A DNA stretch of 64,000 bases from Oidiodendron maius Zn (lineage: Eukaryota > Ascomycota > Leotiomycetes > Myxotrichaceae): assembly GCA_000827325.1 (NCBI GenBank), contig KN832897.1:180994-244993 (forward strand). Direction: 5' to 3'. The translations under genes and the position numbers were made by a program. This document shows, piece by piece, positions 31,101 through 40,561 of this stretch. The notes beneath the pieces are model-generated. The model was not told the DNA's origin, made no database searches, and was given only the letters and a program-made list of their open reading frames with translations. The number at the start of each line of letters is the position of its first letter. Position 1 is the stretch's first letter.

Positions 31101-31438
31101 AGTACCTGGAATTCACCGAACTCAGGAAAATGGATCATCTCAAGGGCATGCTGGGGCACTCTCTCAACATTAACATCAATCCTTACACTACCCTCGGCAA
31201 AATTGGCGCCACTATGGGTCTAATGGTGGTGGACGAACACGAACGATGGGGTGATCCTTTCACTGTTGATGTATCTGTACGCGAGGACGAGCTTAAATTC
31301 GCTATACACTTTGATGAGAGCTTCATCTCTGAAGCTGTAGTGACTAACCTGGTAAGGAATACCAAGGAAACGTTTCGGCTACTTTCAACCGTATACATGA
31401 CCCCACAAATGTCTGTGGGCGATGTTCTACAAAGCTGA
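28145..31438 (+). CDS. Monomodular NRPS, A-T-C, 1097 aa
   Basis: A single-exon nonribosomal peptide synthetase with the condensation domain at the C-terminus. Adenylation spans residues ~25-560: ATSGSTGSPKLVVTE near 175, FASYAFDPIIGDIF for the start of the specificity region, YGSTE, MYRTGDLVR and IRGQRLELEEVEEHV. The A10 motif is altered (TLSRKRDRQRL, with the Lys kept but the usual Gly before it replaced). The carrier Ser is near 611 (FFHLGGNSLL). The condensation domain begins with ILPLSSMQEHYIF near 690; its HHxxxDG motif reads QHLIYDA near 812, keeping the second, catalytic His and the Asp but not the first His or the Gly. Fungal A-T-C enzymes such as the fumiquinazoline alanyl module load one amino acid and transfer it to a separately made amine. 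A similar acylation or aminoacylation of the hybrid's product is inferred. Confidence 0.92.
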   Translation: MGLTDSDDGQFAKFQGVNYTVPEASTSLIHELVHDQAEAHPIAEAVVSWDGTLSYEELDSASTRLTGFLIAEGVKPETIVPLLFEKSSWIVVGMLATMKAGGAFMTLDVSQPESRLRSIIAASGAKVALSSAGCNGLCSSLVPSAFSVTEQSIAGLNMPVRQWPAGLRNAAYVMATSGSTGSPKLVVTEHSQLSSFVAHLTRPLGFTERTRTFQFASYAFDPIIGDIFLTLAAGGTVCIPSEDQRKGDIAGAMNSMRVNLAKFTPSLVNSLTDLTPANVPTLKTLILGGETTPTTVLQKWAGKVDLKLIYGSTECTISCVVPDASTGTVVPGEIGRPLGSRAWVVESSSDGSDLRLVTEGEVGELVLEGPLVARAYMNSPSESESKFIKRPAHRMYRTGDLVRCLDDGRLVYVGRIDNQVKIRGQRLELEEVEEHVRRSLTFLDIRIKNVLVDAAVPLGATSKQLVALLSLETNNPFGSLLCDDEKGGATVSFSPKTMHNFANLVSLLEAKMKSMVPSYMIPSLWVPIDEMPHTLSRKRDRQRLRRAIESLPAKWLAAFSQAHDGLPGDEETGSVVTTEKENLLRRLWSDVLGLDLRSIRLGDNFFHLGGNSLLVMRLISMARREGQILVADDVFAHPVLQSLAFKLISAEKSADIAPFALLEPSHRLSIKQEAAQQCGVNLDDIEDILPLSSMQEHYIFSYPELGRDSAGPWDWQQQIVFLLPESFNIQLFKSVWNDAVKRHPQLRTRVVQTSCGVFQAALRNEAGPAWRDIDDLDHYVRWDREAIMSFGDELLRLAITKSIQRCYFVLTMQHLIYDAYSRDMLFKELEVAYLRQSPLEMEPPKMSKFISYINGADRRLGTEFWTSYLKGSSTKALLSAPISSPVGELNTHTWTLEKPQLPFLNYTLATIIEASVALAIARILGCRDVIFYSDRAGRNLPIAGIQDLMAPATILLPLRVHIDPQQTVHDLLCTHQAANTAMMPYEYLEFTELRKMDHLKGMLGHSLNININPYTTLGKIGATMGLMVVDEHERWGDPFTVDVSVREDELKFAIHFDESFISEAVVTNLVRNTKETFRLLSTVYMTPQMSVGDVLQS

Positions 31439-31534
31439 ACCCTAATGGGCAACGCGAGCGGTTTCCGCAGACCACTCGTTTTGATCTGCAGTTGCGTATT
31501 AATTCTAGGGATAGTCTCAGTTCTTTGAAGGGGA

Positions 31535-32060
31535 GGTTTACGAAGCCATGCATGAAACAAACCAGGAGGGAAGCATTATTGGAGAGGCGACGAAGGATAT
31601 GGACCGGCATCGATGGATTCTTAGCCACCTTTGCTTCGTACAGCAAGAAGAAGATTGCCATGACACATCCAAAGACGATTAGACAGATCACCTTTGCCGA
31701 ATGCCAGCTACTGACAACGCCTCCAAAGTTGAGTCCAAGTAGCGTCATCAAGCTTAATCCGAGCATAGTTATCGTGCCGAACCAATCGATCGCCTGAATC
31801 CCCTTCGGGAAGAAAGTTCGAGGATATTCAACGCGAAGGCTAAAACACAATACGAGAAACGACAATGCAGAACATGGCAGATTGATCCACCAATTCCAGT
31901 GCCAAGTGACATATTCTGTTAATGCGAACTCCGAGCAGTGTACCGACATCACTAGCTAACCCCCATACCACACCCGTCAGTCCCAAGTAGAATCCGCGAT
32001 ATTTGCCCAAAAAATCGTTGTAAGTATATCTGTTGTATAAGGGTTCCTAGGAAAGAGGAT
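31535..32060 (-). pseudogene. Relic of an MFS drug:H+ antiporter (DHA14-like)
   Basis: The minus strand encodes a mid-protein stretch of a 14-helix multidrug antiporter: RGFYLGLTGVVWG upstream (followed by a stop near 31,960), then in another frame TWHWNWWINLPCSALSFLVL, QAIDWFGTITMLGLSLMTLL and NPSMPVHILRRLSNNASLLV. It needs at least one frameshift and one stop to be read through, and both ends are missing. It abuts the 3' end of the NRPS in convergent orientation. It may be the remnant of a former cluster transporter. Confidence 0.75.
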
Positions 32061-32061
32061 T

Positions 32062-32665
32062 TAGCTCATACTATATAAGTCACTTATATATATGTTGACC
32101 AAAATCGCCACTCCTCCAGTCGCAGCTCCCTAGACAGAACGGCTAGCAACCCCACCATACTTCCAGCCCCGGTACAAGCTGCAGAGCCGGCAAAGGAAGT
32201 CGCAACAGCTACCATCAACAATATTTTGAATATTCAGGAAAATCTTGAGCCTCCTCATAATAGCCTGTTGCTATAGTCTAGCCTTTTAAAACGATTTAAG
32301 GATACTATCAGTCGCTTATCCTCATTTAAATTATTTACTGCCATTTCTATCCTTTCTATACTTTAACCAGCCTATTATATCAGTAAATTTATCTATTTTA
32401 TAAAAGCTAACTAGAGCTTACTAATAGAATTAGGACTTTCTAGGCTTAACTAATTTTAAACTAAAAGCAGTAATAATAAGATTAAAATTAATACTTAGTT
32501 ATTAAATAAAAACTTGAAATTATAGATTAAGTATTTTATACCTTTAACTCTTTAGATTATTAATTTAAATATAAATAAAGATTAATATATAAGATAAAGT
32601 AAATCTTATAAATTACTAATATTTAATTATATTCTATATAATAGAATAGTATAATTATTTACTTA
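32062..32665. other. AT-rich repeat debris
   Basis: A very AT-rich stretch with no open frames and no motif that I can assign. The composition suggests RIP-degraded repeat DNA. Confidence 0.5.
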
Positions 32666-32670
32666 TATAA

Positions 32671-32921
32671 TCTTGAACAGAGGCAATATAGGTGCACAGG
32701 TTATAGTCGGATATCAAGGTGAAACTCAGTTATATTGACTATTGAGTGATACAGAGACAACTGAGGGGATTAGACTACAGAACACAACACTTATTATATA
32801 CCTGCTTAGGTAGCATATATATGTAGGCCCTTACGACTATACAGTCGTATACCATTGCGTATGTTACCACTAACCCTAAGACATCGTGATATATGTACTT
32901 GAAGCCCTGATATAGTCAACA
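32671..32921 (+). repeat. LTR (TSTTGAA...TCAACA family), copy 2
   Basis: It begins TCTTGAACAGAGG, carries the family core ATATCAAGGTGAAACTCAGT and ends ATAGTCAACA. The preceding five bases are TATAA. Together with copy 3 it forms a two-LTR arrangement with a 64-bp interior. Confidence 0.75.
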
Positions 32922-32985
32922 CTCCCCTGGCTGAATGCATGTTTAGTTGAGTAAAAACACCTCGAATACCCTCCTTATTATATAA

Positions 32986-33241
32986 TCTTGAACTGAGGTC
33001 ACATAGTGCACAGGTCGTAGTCAGGAATCAAGGTGAAACTCAGTGTTATAATGAGTGATGCAGAGACAACTAAAGTAAGAAGAGATTCAGGAGAACTAGA
33101 GCCTTTTATGCTCAACACTATACACTCAATTGAGTCACCAAATAGGCTCCCACTTAGTCACCCTATAGGCACCAGTGGGCAGCCTAGTAGGCAGCTGTAT
33201 CGCATGTGTAGATATGCTTGAAGCCTTATACCAGCTCAACA
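32986..33241 (+). repeat. LTR (TSTTGAA...TCAACA family), copy 3
   Basis: It begins TCTTGAACTGAGGTC, shares the core GAATCAAGGTGAAACTCAGT and ends CAGCTCAACA. TATAA lies immediately before copy 2 (32666-32670), before copy 3 (32981-32985) and after copy 3 (33242-33246). The pair can be read as one miniature LTR element (TRIM-like) with a 64-bp internal region, or as a solo LTR with a TATAA duplication next to another copy. Confidence 0.75.
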
Positions 33242-33374
33242 TATAATATATATTTAATCTATAGTTTAATCTTATTCTTTAAAATATCTTCCTTTATTTA
33301 TCTCTAGTATATTATATTTACTTTAAATAAAGACTAATAATAGCTTTATAGAATAATAAAATAATAATCTAATA

Positions 33375-35228
33375 ACGTAACTTATAGGGAAGCGGGCCAT
33401 ATGGGGAAGCGGGCCACTAAAATCTTGCTACCCTTAACACTTCTTAATAACTTTTATAATAAGCTTCCAACAACCATTTATATAAGCTTAAATCAAAGAG
33501 AAGATACAACTGGCTATTATTGCAATTGAAACTAAAGAGTATAAATTAATTCGTGATGCTACAGCATACTTTGAAGTGTCTAGGACGACTCTTGGCTATA
33601 GGATGGCTGGACAAAAAACGTATGCTGAAGTCTATGAAACTGAACAGCTGCTCTTAAACGCGGAAGAGAATACATTAGCAAGGTGGATTATATGTCTTAC
33701 TGCTACTGGATTTCCTGCAACACCGTTTTTGATTAAGGAAATAGCTAAGGAAATTATTATACGATGTGTATAACTTGTACCAACCTAAACTACCCTTCAG
33801 TCAAATCCGACTCCTATAGGTTATAAATGGATCTATAGATTCTTACAAAGATATCTGTAATTTAAAGGAACTTACTTAAGACAATTAGAGTCTGTCTGCT
33901 ATAAAGAGGCTACTCTAGAGAAAATTTCAGCCTGGTTTGATATATTTAAGGTATATATAGAGGAGCGAAAATACAACCTCTCTAATATCTACAATATAGA
34001 CGAGATAGGTTTTGCAGTTAGAGAGACTTAATCTATATATATTATCATTGATTCTACTATAAAATCCAATTGGAAGGTTATAGCTAGGAAGCAGGAATGG
34101 ATAACTGTACTTGAGTGTATTGATACAGACAGTGGCAATTTGCTACCTATAATTATATTCAAGGCCAAGAACACTAATACAGGCTGGATTCCAAAAGACA
34201 TACCTTCAAATTGGCACTTCTCTACCAGTAATAGCGGCTGGACTTCAAATAGTTATGGGTTTAAGTAGTTGTACAAGGTTTTCAAGCCTGAATCATGCAA
34301 AAAATCTGGAAATCGACCAAGGTTATTGATTATGGATGGCTATTCTAGTTACATTACTAGCGATATAATTGTGCTCTGTATTGACAATAACATTGACCTT
34401 CTTATTCTACCTCCTTATTGCTCTTATTTGCTCCAGCTACTTGATGTTGGAGTATATAGGCCTCTCAAGCGATTTTATGCTCAGGAAGTGGATCGCTATA
34501 CTCAAGTAGGAATAAAGCGAATCCAGCGTTCCCACTAGGTTGAGATCTTCAAGAGTATTCAAGAGAAGGGTCTTATACCTCTGAACATTAGAAGCGGATA
34601 GAGAGCAGCAGGGTTAATACCTTTTCTCCCGGAAAGAGTACTGGCTAACCTTCTACTTCAAATGACTGAACTACCTTATATACCTTAGAACTCGACTCTA
34701 GTTAATAGCTTGGACCTTTCTGTACTTCGAAGTTCTCCTCCAGATGGAACTGAACTAAGATATACAAACTCAGTCTTTAATTTAAGCATGGCAAGTAATG
34801 ACTCCCCTGCTTTACCTGCTTGGTGTTATACCAAGCGAATGACTAGACTAGTTGAAAGTTAGAATACTGAGCTTACTATCCTTTAGAAGGAGGTGAAAGA
34901 GTATAAAGAGTTGCTTGAGACAAGGAAGAAAAGGACTAAGGGTAAGAGAATCAAATTGCAGGGTAAATTTGTATTCAGTATTATAGAAGTATTGAAAATT
35001 GTTCGTGAGGCAGAGTTGAAGTCCACTAAGAAAAGGCTATACGGAAGGCTACGAAAGCGACCAATTGAAGAGGTAGAAGAAGAGGAGGAGGAGGAGGAGG
35101 ATAAGATTGATTCTAGCAACTTAGAGTCTGAATCAGAGGAGTGTGTGGTATACAGGACTAGATCTAGTAGATTTGAATAAATTTAGTGGCCCGCTTCCCT
35201 ATATGGCCCGCTTCCCCATAAGTTACGT
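33375..35228 (+). mobile_element. Fot1/pogo-type DNA transposon, 1.85 kb, with intact ~48-bp TIRs
   Basis: The ends are inverted repeats of about 48 bp (left ACGTAACTTATAGGGAAGCG, right in reverse ACGTAACTTATGGGGAAGCG), flanked by TA on both sides (33373-33374, 35229-35230). Each TIR contains the motif GGGAAGCGGGCC twice in direct orientation. Size and ends are those of Fot1-like elements. The interior transposase is broken, so the element is non-autonomous but could be mobilised in trans. Confidence 0.9.
33576..35180 (+). pseudogene. Broken Fot1/pogo-family transposase
   Basis: Fragments of one transposase lie in order on the plus strand: an N-terminal helix-turn-helix region (RTTLGYRMAGQKTYAEVYET), a central block near 33,900-34,260, and the DDE block with LLIMDGYSSYITSDIIVLC and LLILPPYCSYLLQLLDVGVY, then PLKRFYAQEVD. 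The second catalytic Asp (MDGYSS) and the LLQ-LDVGV signature are present. A Lys/Glu-rich C-terminal tail follows at 34,893-35,180. Many TAG/TAA stops interrupt it, several at positions where CAG or TGG would be expected, consistent with C-to-T decay. Confidence 0.85.
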
Positions 35229-35230
35229 TA

Positions 35231-35680
35231 TTAAACTCTATAACTATTAAAACTATTCTCTATATAAAATGTTTTTATTCTAATATAGATTTCTTATTAT
35301 TATAATAGCTAAATTAGATCTTATCTAAATTAGATTTTATTCTATATAAAGAAGCTTACTATTTTTACTATTACCCTTCTATTTCTTTACTTAATTATCT
35401 ACTGTTTCAGAGCCTTAGTATATAGAGTATATATTACTAGTTTATTAATATCTATTAGTTTACTAAAAGAGCAACTATTACTAATCTATAATTACAACTC
35501 TTAAACTGACTCTATATCTCCTTAAGCTTCTAAGTTTTTCTATTTCTGGCTTTTGTTGTCTCCTCTCTATCTCTATATAATAGATCCTATAGATTAGTAT
35601 TGTTAGTAGACTGGCTTGAAGGCTATTCTCCAAGTGTTCAGTGTCCTATCTTTAGCGGCTGAAGCGGCGCCTACTATTCT
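35231..35680. other. AT-rich spacer between Fot1 element and LINE
   Basis: No coding or named repeat is recognised. The strong AT bias suggests degraded repeat DNA. Confidence 0.5.
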
Positions 35681-35722
35681 TGCACGAGGTGATTAGTGTC
35701 AGCGGTGTTAGTAGTTATTGGA

Positions 35723-36028
35723 CTACAAGGTATCCTCCTGTGGTTGGCTGGTATCAAGTCGGCCTGTCGCAATTGCAAAACGTATCGTTGCACGAACTGC
35801 CTCCATGTTTGGCGACCAGCTGTTGTTATCTGATGGCGATTTTCCTCCCAGGTAGAAAGACATATTACTTCTATAAACGACCGTACATCGGAGCATCTCT
35901 GACTGGTATGCCGTCCACTTGGTATATCGGAAAAGGAAATGGTCTACAGTTTCTCTCGCCTGCCTGCATGCACATTCGTCTGATTCTGCTGTATTGATGC
36001 GGTGGAGATACCCGTTTAATCGTGCCAT
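35723..36028 (-). pseudogene. LINE ORF2 C-terminal fragment (Cys-His segment after RNase H)
   Basis: The frame encodes ARLNGYLHRINTAESDECAC followed by RQARETVDHFLFRYTKW. A C-x-C...H-x-x-x-x-C/F segment of this kind closes Tad1/I-type ORF2 proteins. It is in line with the upstream RT and RNase H fragments but in a different frame, so it is part of the same decayed ORF2. Confidence 0.7.
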
Positions 36029-36231
36029 ACCCGTTCAAAGCTGAGCTAAGACGCTGGCTTCTTTCCGTGTCAGTCTGTCATATAGCTGTCGAGTGCGTCT
36101 GCCCCGTAGTGCAGTGTCAACTCTCTTGAAGTGTTTTCCGACGTTTCCTGGTAGTGATCTTGTTATACGGCGTTCAGCTTATGCAACCCGGAGGGTTATA
36201 GACTACATATTTAGTAATTGCATCTGCAGCG

Positions 36232-36867
36232 TCACGCCTTGTCAGGTCGCTGCCTTCGCTTTAGGAGGTTGTCCCCCTTACATAACAGGAGCCACTCGAC
36301 TTTCAGCATATTCCCCTCTAGTCGTAGCTTTCTAGTGATCTTGTAGAACCGACAAACCTGTTCTTGACCGGACTGTTGCCGGGGCTTCCTGATTGTTAGC
36401 ACTGATGATTTGTTCCTTGTTAGCAGTACAATTTCGCGGTATCTAAGCATCGGGAGCCGACTCAGAGCAGTCGCCATTGCTGTCAACTCTCCCGAGTACG
36501 CATTATGTTCATTCTGCAAGCCAAGTGTGGAGGAGAAGGTTGTTGTAGTCTCATCGGCTTTAAACGACGTCTGGATCTCAATTGCTCCACCTATTCCGAC
36601 TACTCCATTCCGTGCTGAACTACTGACCGCTATACAGACAGCCGTACATTTCTGTTCTAGCTCTGTTGCTGTCTCGTCTATGATTGTTTGTATTCGTCTT
36701 TTCCAAGGTGCAAGTATGAATGGATTAATAGTTTCGAGGCTATCCACCGAGACGGCTTTCAAGGCGTCTGCAATCTGGTAGAAGGGTGAGAGGTAGAACC
36801 GTTTAAACTTCTTTCCCATCCGCGTGGCAGCACCCCGAAGCGGATTCGCTGCAGGGAGGGTGTGCAT
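36232..36867 (-). pseudogene. LINE RNase H domain fragment
   Basis: About 210 codons. VCIAVSSSARNGVVGIGGAI, then NEHNAYSGELTAMATAL and REIVLLTRNKSSVLTIRKPR correspond to the first three blocks of the RNase H domain found in fungal LINEs. The first catalytic Asp appears replaced (normally TDGS), as does the Asp of the third block (normally TDS/TDN; here TRNK), so the copy would be inactive. Confidence 0.7.
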
Positions 36868-36906
36868 GTCTGTCCAGAACTTGATTGTCCGTTTCCAGAA
36901 CCTGTC

Positions 36907-38172
36907 CTACGCAGTGGCGATGTGGGCCTCTGCCTCTGCTACGCTCGTTACTACTGTTCTGAAGGTCCCAACGATGGCCTGTGCCCCGATTCTCTGGACC
37001 CTGTTGATAGCCCACACTGCTCTAAACTTAACTTCGTACATCCAGACATTAGAAGCGTAGTCCACCACAGGAGCGACGGTAGACATGAATAGCTGCCGTG
37101 CCGTAAGTGGAGACAAGCATCTGAGTCGCTTCAGTTCCATCGCCGCTTCCAGCCCCTTAGAGGCAGCTCTTGCAATGTGCTCCTTATACTTGAGTTTAGC
37201 GTCCATAATTACCCCAAGAATCTTGACACTATTCTTAGGTCGAACCTCTTATCCTTTGATAGTGAACAGCTCCCAGTCGGCTTTATAATCCTTGCGCATA
37301 AAATGAATAATTGCAGTTTTCTCTGCTTCGAATATCGCACCGCTTCGCTTTTCCCAGTCTAGGGCATCATTGATAACTGCCTCAATGCCTTCCCGGTTGC
37401 CTTCCGCTGTTGGCCCTGTCACCCACGCCGTGAAATCATCAACGAAGGACACCGCGTCTCTTCGGCTATCAATGTATCTCTGTACCAAATCCGCATTGAA
37501 GAAGAGAAAAAGGATTGGAGAGAGTGAAGAGCCCTGCAGTAGGCCAGCCTAAGGAAGGTTTCGCACTTCAGAACTCTGGCCGTTGATCTAAATTGACGCT
37601 ATACGGTCCAAGCAGAATGCTTCCGTCCATCGGCACAGTTCGTCCGGTATGCCTTGTGCTCTCATCCTTTATATCAGTCTCTCCTTATAGACACCGTTAT
37701 ATACCCCTTTCACGTCAAAGCTAATCAGACTCAGGATTCTTCTTCCCTTCCAGGCGGTATAAATCTGCTCCTGTATTAAGACGAGTGCTTGCTCCGCTGA
37801 CCGTTGTTTGCGAGCACCGAAATGGTTTATCAGGAGCAGACCGTACGTCTCAACAGCGTATAAGATCCGTTCCGCAATAACCGATTCCAGTACTTTGCCT
37901 AGTGTAGCTACGAGTAAGATTAGTCTCCATGCCTTCGCGATAGTGTAATCTGCCTTACCTAGCTTCTTGAGCGGGATGATCTTGGCATCCCGCCATTGGC
38001 TAGGTAGGGAGCCTTCCTCCAGTGAAGCGCGGAACAATGCTAGAACATGATGCTTGACCACCGGCCAAATCTCTTTCCAGACAGCTACCGGTAGGCCATC
38101 CTCTCCAGGCGCCTTCCAGGGGTTCGCTGCAAAGAGCTGACGTTTTGTTTTTTCCATTGTAATGGCGGGCAT
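36907..38172 (-). pseudogene. LINE reverse transcriptase fragments
   Basis: Three collinear fragments in shifting frames. At 37,669-38,172: [20 protein letters not shown] (RT fingers), [25 protein letters not shown] and [14 protein letters not shown], the first Asp-bearing palm motif. At 37,249-37,488: DAVSFVDDFTAWVTGP, the second palm motif, with FVDD in place of the usual YADD/FVDD. At 36,907-37,206: the thumb-type segment ending APVVDYASNVWM and VQRIGAQAIVGTFRT. Frameshifts near 37,500-37,670 and 37,210-37,250 break the frame. Confidence 0.85.
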
Positions 38173-38174
38173 AA

Positions 38175-38456
38175 CTATAGGTGCCCTTTTGGCCTTGGTC
38201 CTTCATCCTCAATGGTCTCTGGTAGTGGAGGGAAGAATTTAGCTAGGAGTTCATCTGCCTGTTCCTTGTGGTTTGTTGTGGATGATTTGTTTGTTTTGGT
38301 GAGTTGTGGGATCTTTTTAATTGCTGTATTATTTTCAGATTTGAGGTATTTTGCGGCCTTCCAGATATTATCATTATCTGCTAAGAACTCGTCCCAGTGC
38401 TTTTTCTTCTGTTGTCGGATAGCATCATGATACTGCTTCGCAGCACCTTTTGCCAT
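38175..38456 (-). pseudogene. LINE segment between endonuclease and RT
   Basis: The frame holds [20 protein letters not shown] and a Lys/Asn-rich stretch, the linker that normally joins endonuclease and RT in Tad1-like ORF2. It continues upstream on the minus strand to WWTTDL near 38,560, directly at the boundary of an inserted 196-bp sequence. Confidence 0.75.
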
Positions 38457-38566
38457 TTCTTCAAGCTCCGCTACTCGGTGTCCTGCTCTCCTTTCCGATC
38501 GTGCACGGTTTCTCCAGTGCGTGTAAATACAACGCAGCTGCGTGAGATCCGTCGTCCACCATCGCT

Positions 38567-38762
38567 AGTTGAACGCTCTGAGCTTAGAAAAAGTGTTTTA
38601 TTCTCTATCTGTGAGGAGAACACGGCTACTTATAGTCGTGATATCTCCTCTATCTGCCTAGTGCCACACTGCGCTACTGACTGCCTGGCAGGCAGTCTCC
38701 CAGTGGCGCTCCTGCCTACAGGCAGACACACAGGCAGATATACGTGATAATGGGATTCACCT
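38567..38762. mobile_element. 196-bp LTR-like insertion in the LINE with 5-bp target duplication
   Basis: The LINE frame is interrupted between ...YTKR (minus strand, about 38,765) and WWTTDL (about 38,560) by 196 bp that have no place in ORF2. TCGCT is present on both sides (38562-38566 and 38763-38767). The insert begins AGTTGAACGC and ends ATTCACCT, giving imperfect AGTTGAA/AGGTGAA inverted termini. It contains the palindromic CTGCCTGGCAGGCAG. A 5-bp duplication and short inverted termini fit a solo LTR or TRIM. Confidence 0.65.
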
Positions 38763-39061
38763 TCGCTTTGTATAGGGTGAGGGCTTGGCCTTCGGTATGA
38801 GAGAATAGACAGCTTCTAACGCGGCTGACATAAGGCTGTCAGTCCTCTGCTGAACCGTGCCTCCTATCCCAGTGGCACTCAGTGCACTTGCAATTCTGGT
38901 CTGTATGTCATTCCATGGTGCGTTTTTGAAAAGCAATCGCTCCTGGAATCGCGGTGTCGGGATCGATATGTCAAACGTGCTGTCGATCGTGCGGTGGTCC
39001 GATCCATGCTCCGTGCTGTATATCCCACACTTAACCGTGGCTTCCCTCAACTCTTTCGAGG

Positions 39062-40561
39062 CTAGAACGAGGTCGATTGCTGTGTCGTATTCACCACTGT
39101 GCCAAGTTTTGGTGACCCTAGGGAGTAGGTGCTGAGAGAGAACTCGCTCATCAGGTCGATGATCGCGTCCGCTTCTCCTTGCCTCTCTAAAGCCACCTCG
39201 TCGCCTCCCCAAAGTTGGTCGTGCCGGTTGAAATCTCCTACAATAGCTACCTCCACCGCCGTGCCAGCTTTCCGGCAGGTTTCGGTGATAGCATTGCGAA
39301 GCATTCTGCATATACTTTTCAAAGCTTGCACGTCACACCCCGGTACGTAGACAGATGCTACCAGGACCAGCCGGTCCGGAAGTCGCACGATAGCTGCAGT
39401 TACGTCTGCGGATTCTATTATCACCTGCTCCGCCTCAACATCCTTATTTATCCAGAGCATGCTCCGGATTGCCCATCTTCCTTCTCTATGCGTCGGTGGG
39501 ACCATCTTGGTCCATTTATGGTGGCTCATCGGGGTTATTAAGAGTCGGCCTTGGATTATCCGTGCTTGCGGCTCCCGGATCGCTAATACCGTGGCGTCCT
39601 GGATATCTTCATCGTTCATCAAACTGTCATGCACTGCACCTTGTTTTCTCACATTAAGTTGAAGTATACGGAGAACCCTACTCATGCTGAGATGGGTAGA
39701 GTTTCCGGCAGCTTCTGCTAAATGCTTCGTGGGGCCCGCCACATGTGGCACACTTCGCGACTGTCTCAGTACAGGCGCAATGTGATGCCCCTCTCTTGCG
39801 CACTTGCCACATATCTGTGTTTTGGTGCATTGATAAGCCTTGTGGTCGGTGATTTCCTGGCAGTTATAACATTGTTTAGGGCATTCTCGTCGTTCGAAGA
39901 CCTTTGTGTACCCTGATTCTCCTCTGGCCGAAAAGAATCCTTCGTTCAGAAAGCGTTGCGCATCAGACCTCTTGTTCAGGTATACCACCATAGAACCGTA
40001 TGCTTTAGGGATCTCACGATTGCTTAGCCAGGCTACTTTCGCAACCTGGGTGTCGTTCTCCTTGCCTAATGCTTCGGCTGCCTCTAATCGAACAGTTCCC
40101 GCCTCGTTCAACACCGCCGTGCGGTTGACGCTATCTACCCTGATAGGGTAGAGATCATCTCGCATTATTCGCAAACCTTTGGCTAGACTTGACTCCAATA
40201 CGCGCTTCACTTTCGCGTGTTTGCCTTCGTTTCTGCAGGCTACTCTGATGCGATGTGGGTTCTTTGGATCTTTGATTACTGCTTGGCAGCGCCATGATGA
40301 TCCATCTTGCTCGGTCCGGATCCCGCTCTCCACCGCTGTCCGTATCGCGCCAGCGGATACTTGATCCCCGACTCCTTGTTCTACCCTCGAGGTGTCGATG
40401 GTACAGTAGAGCGTGTTGGTGAGCATGGACGGAGTAGTGTACATAGAAGAGAGTGTCCGAATATTGCTTGGCTGACTAGTTGGAGGAGTGCGTACAACAT
40501 CGGCATAGGATGGACTAGGGCTGTTCTGTCCCAAGTTCAGAGACGCCATGGCTTCCGCCAT
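39062..40561 (-). pseudogene. LINE ORF1 (gag with zinc knuckle) running into the endonuclease
   Basis: A 499-codon open frame starting ATG 40,559-40,561 (MAEAMASLNLGQ). Residues up to ~260 are a LINE ORF1 with a CCHC knuckle (CYNCQEITDHKAYQC); a second knuckle is damaged (CGKCAREGHH with the last Cys lost). From about residue 294 (MSRVLRILQLNVRKQG) the frame becomes an endonuclease/exonuclease/phosphatase domain with REPQA and VAIVGDFNRHDQLWGG. The frame is lost near 39,110 and the endonuclease continues in another frame at 38,757-39,311 (YDTAIDLVLAS, STEHGSDHRTI). The fusion of the two ORFs in one frame may be chance or a small deletion. Confidence 0.8.
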
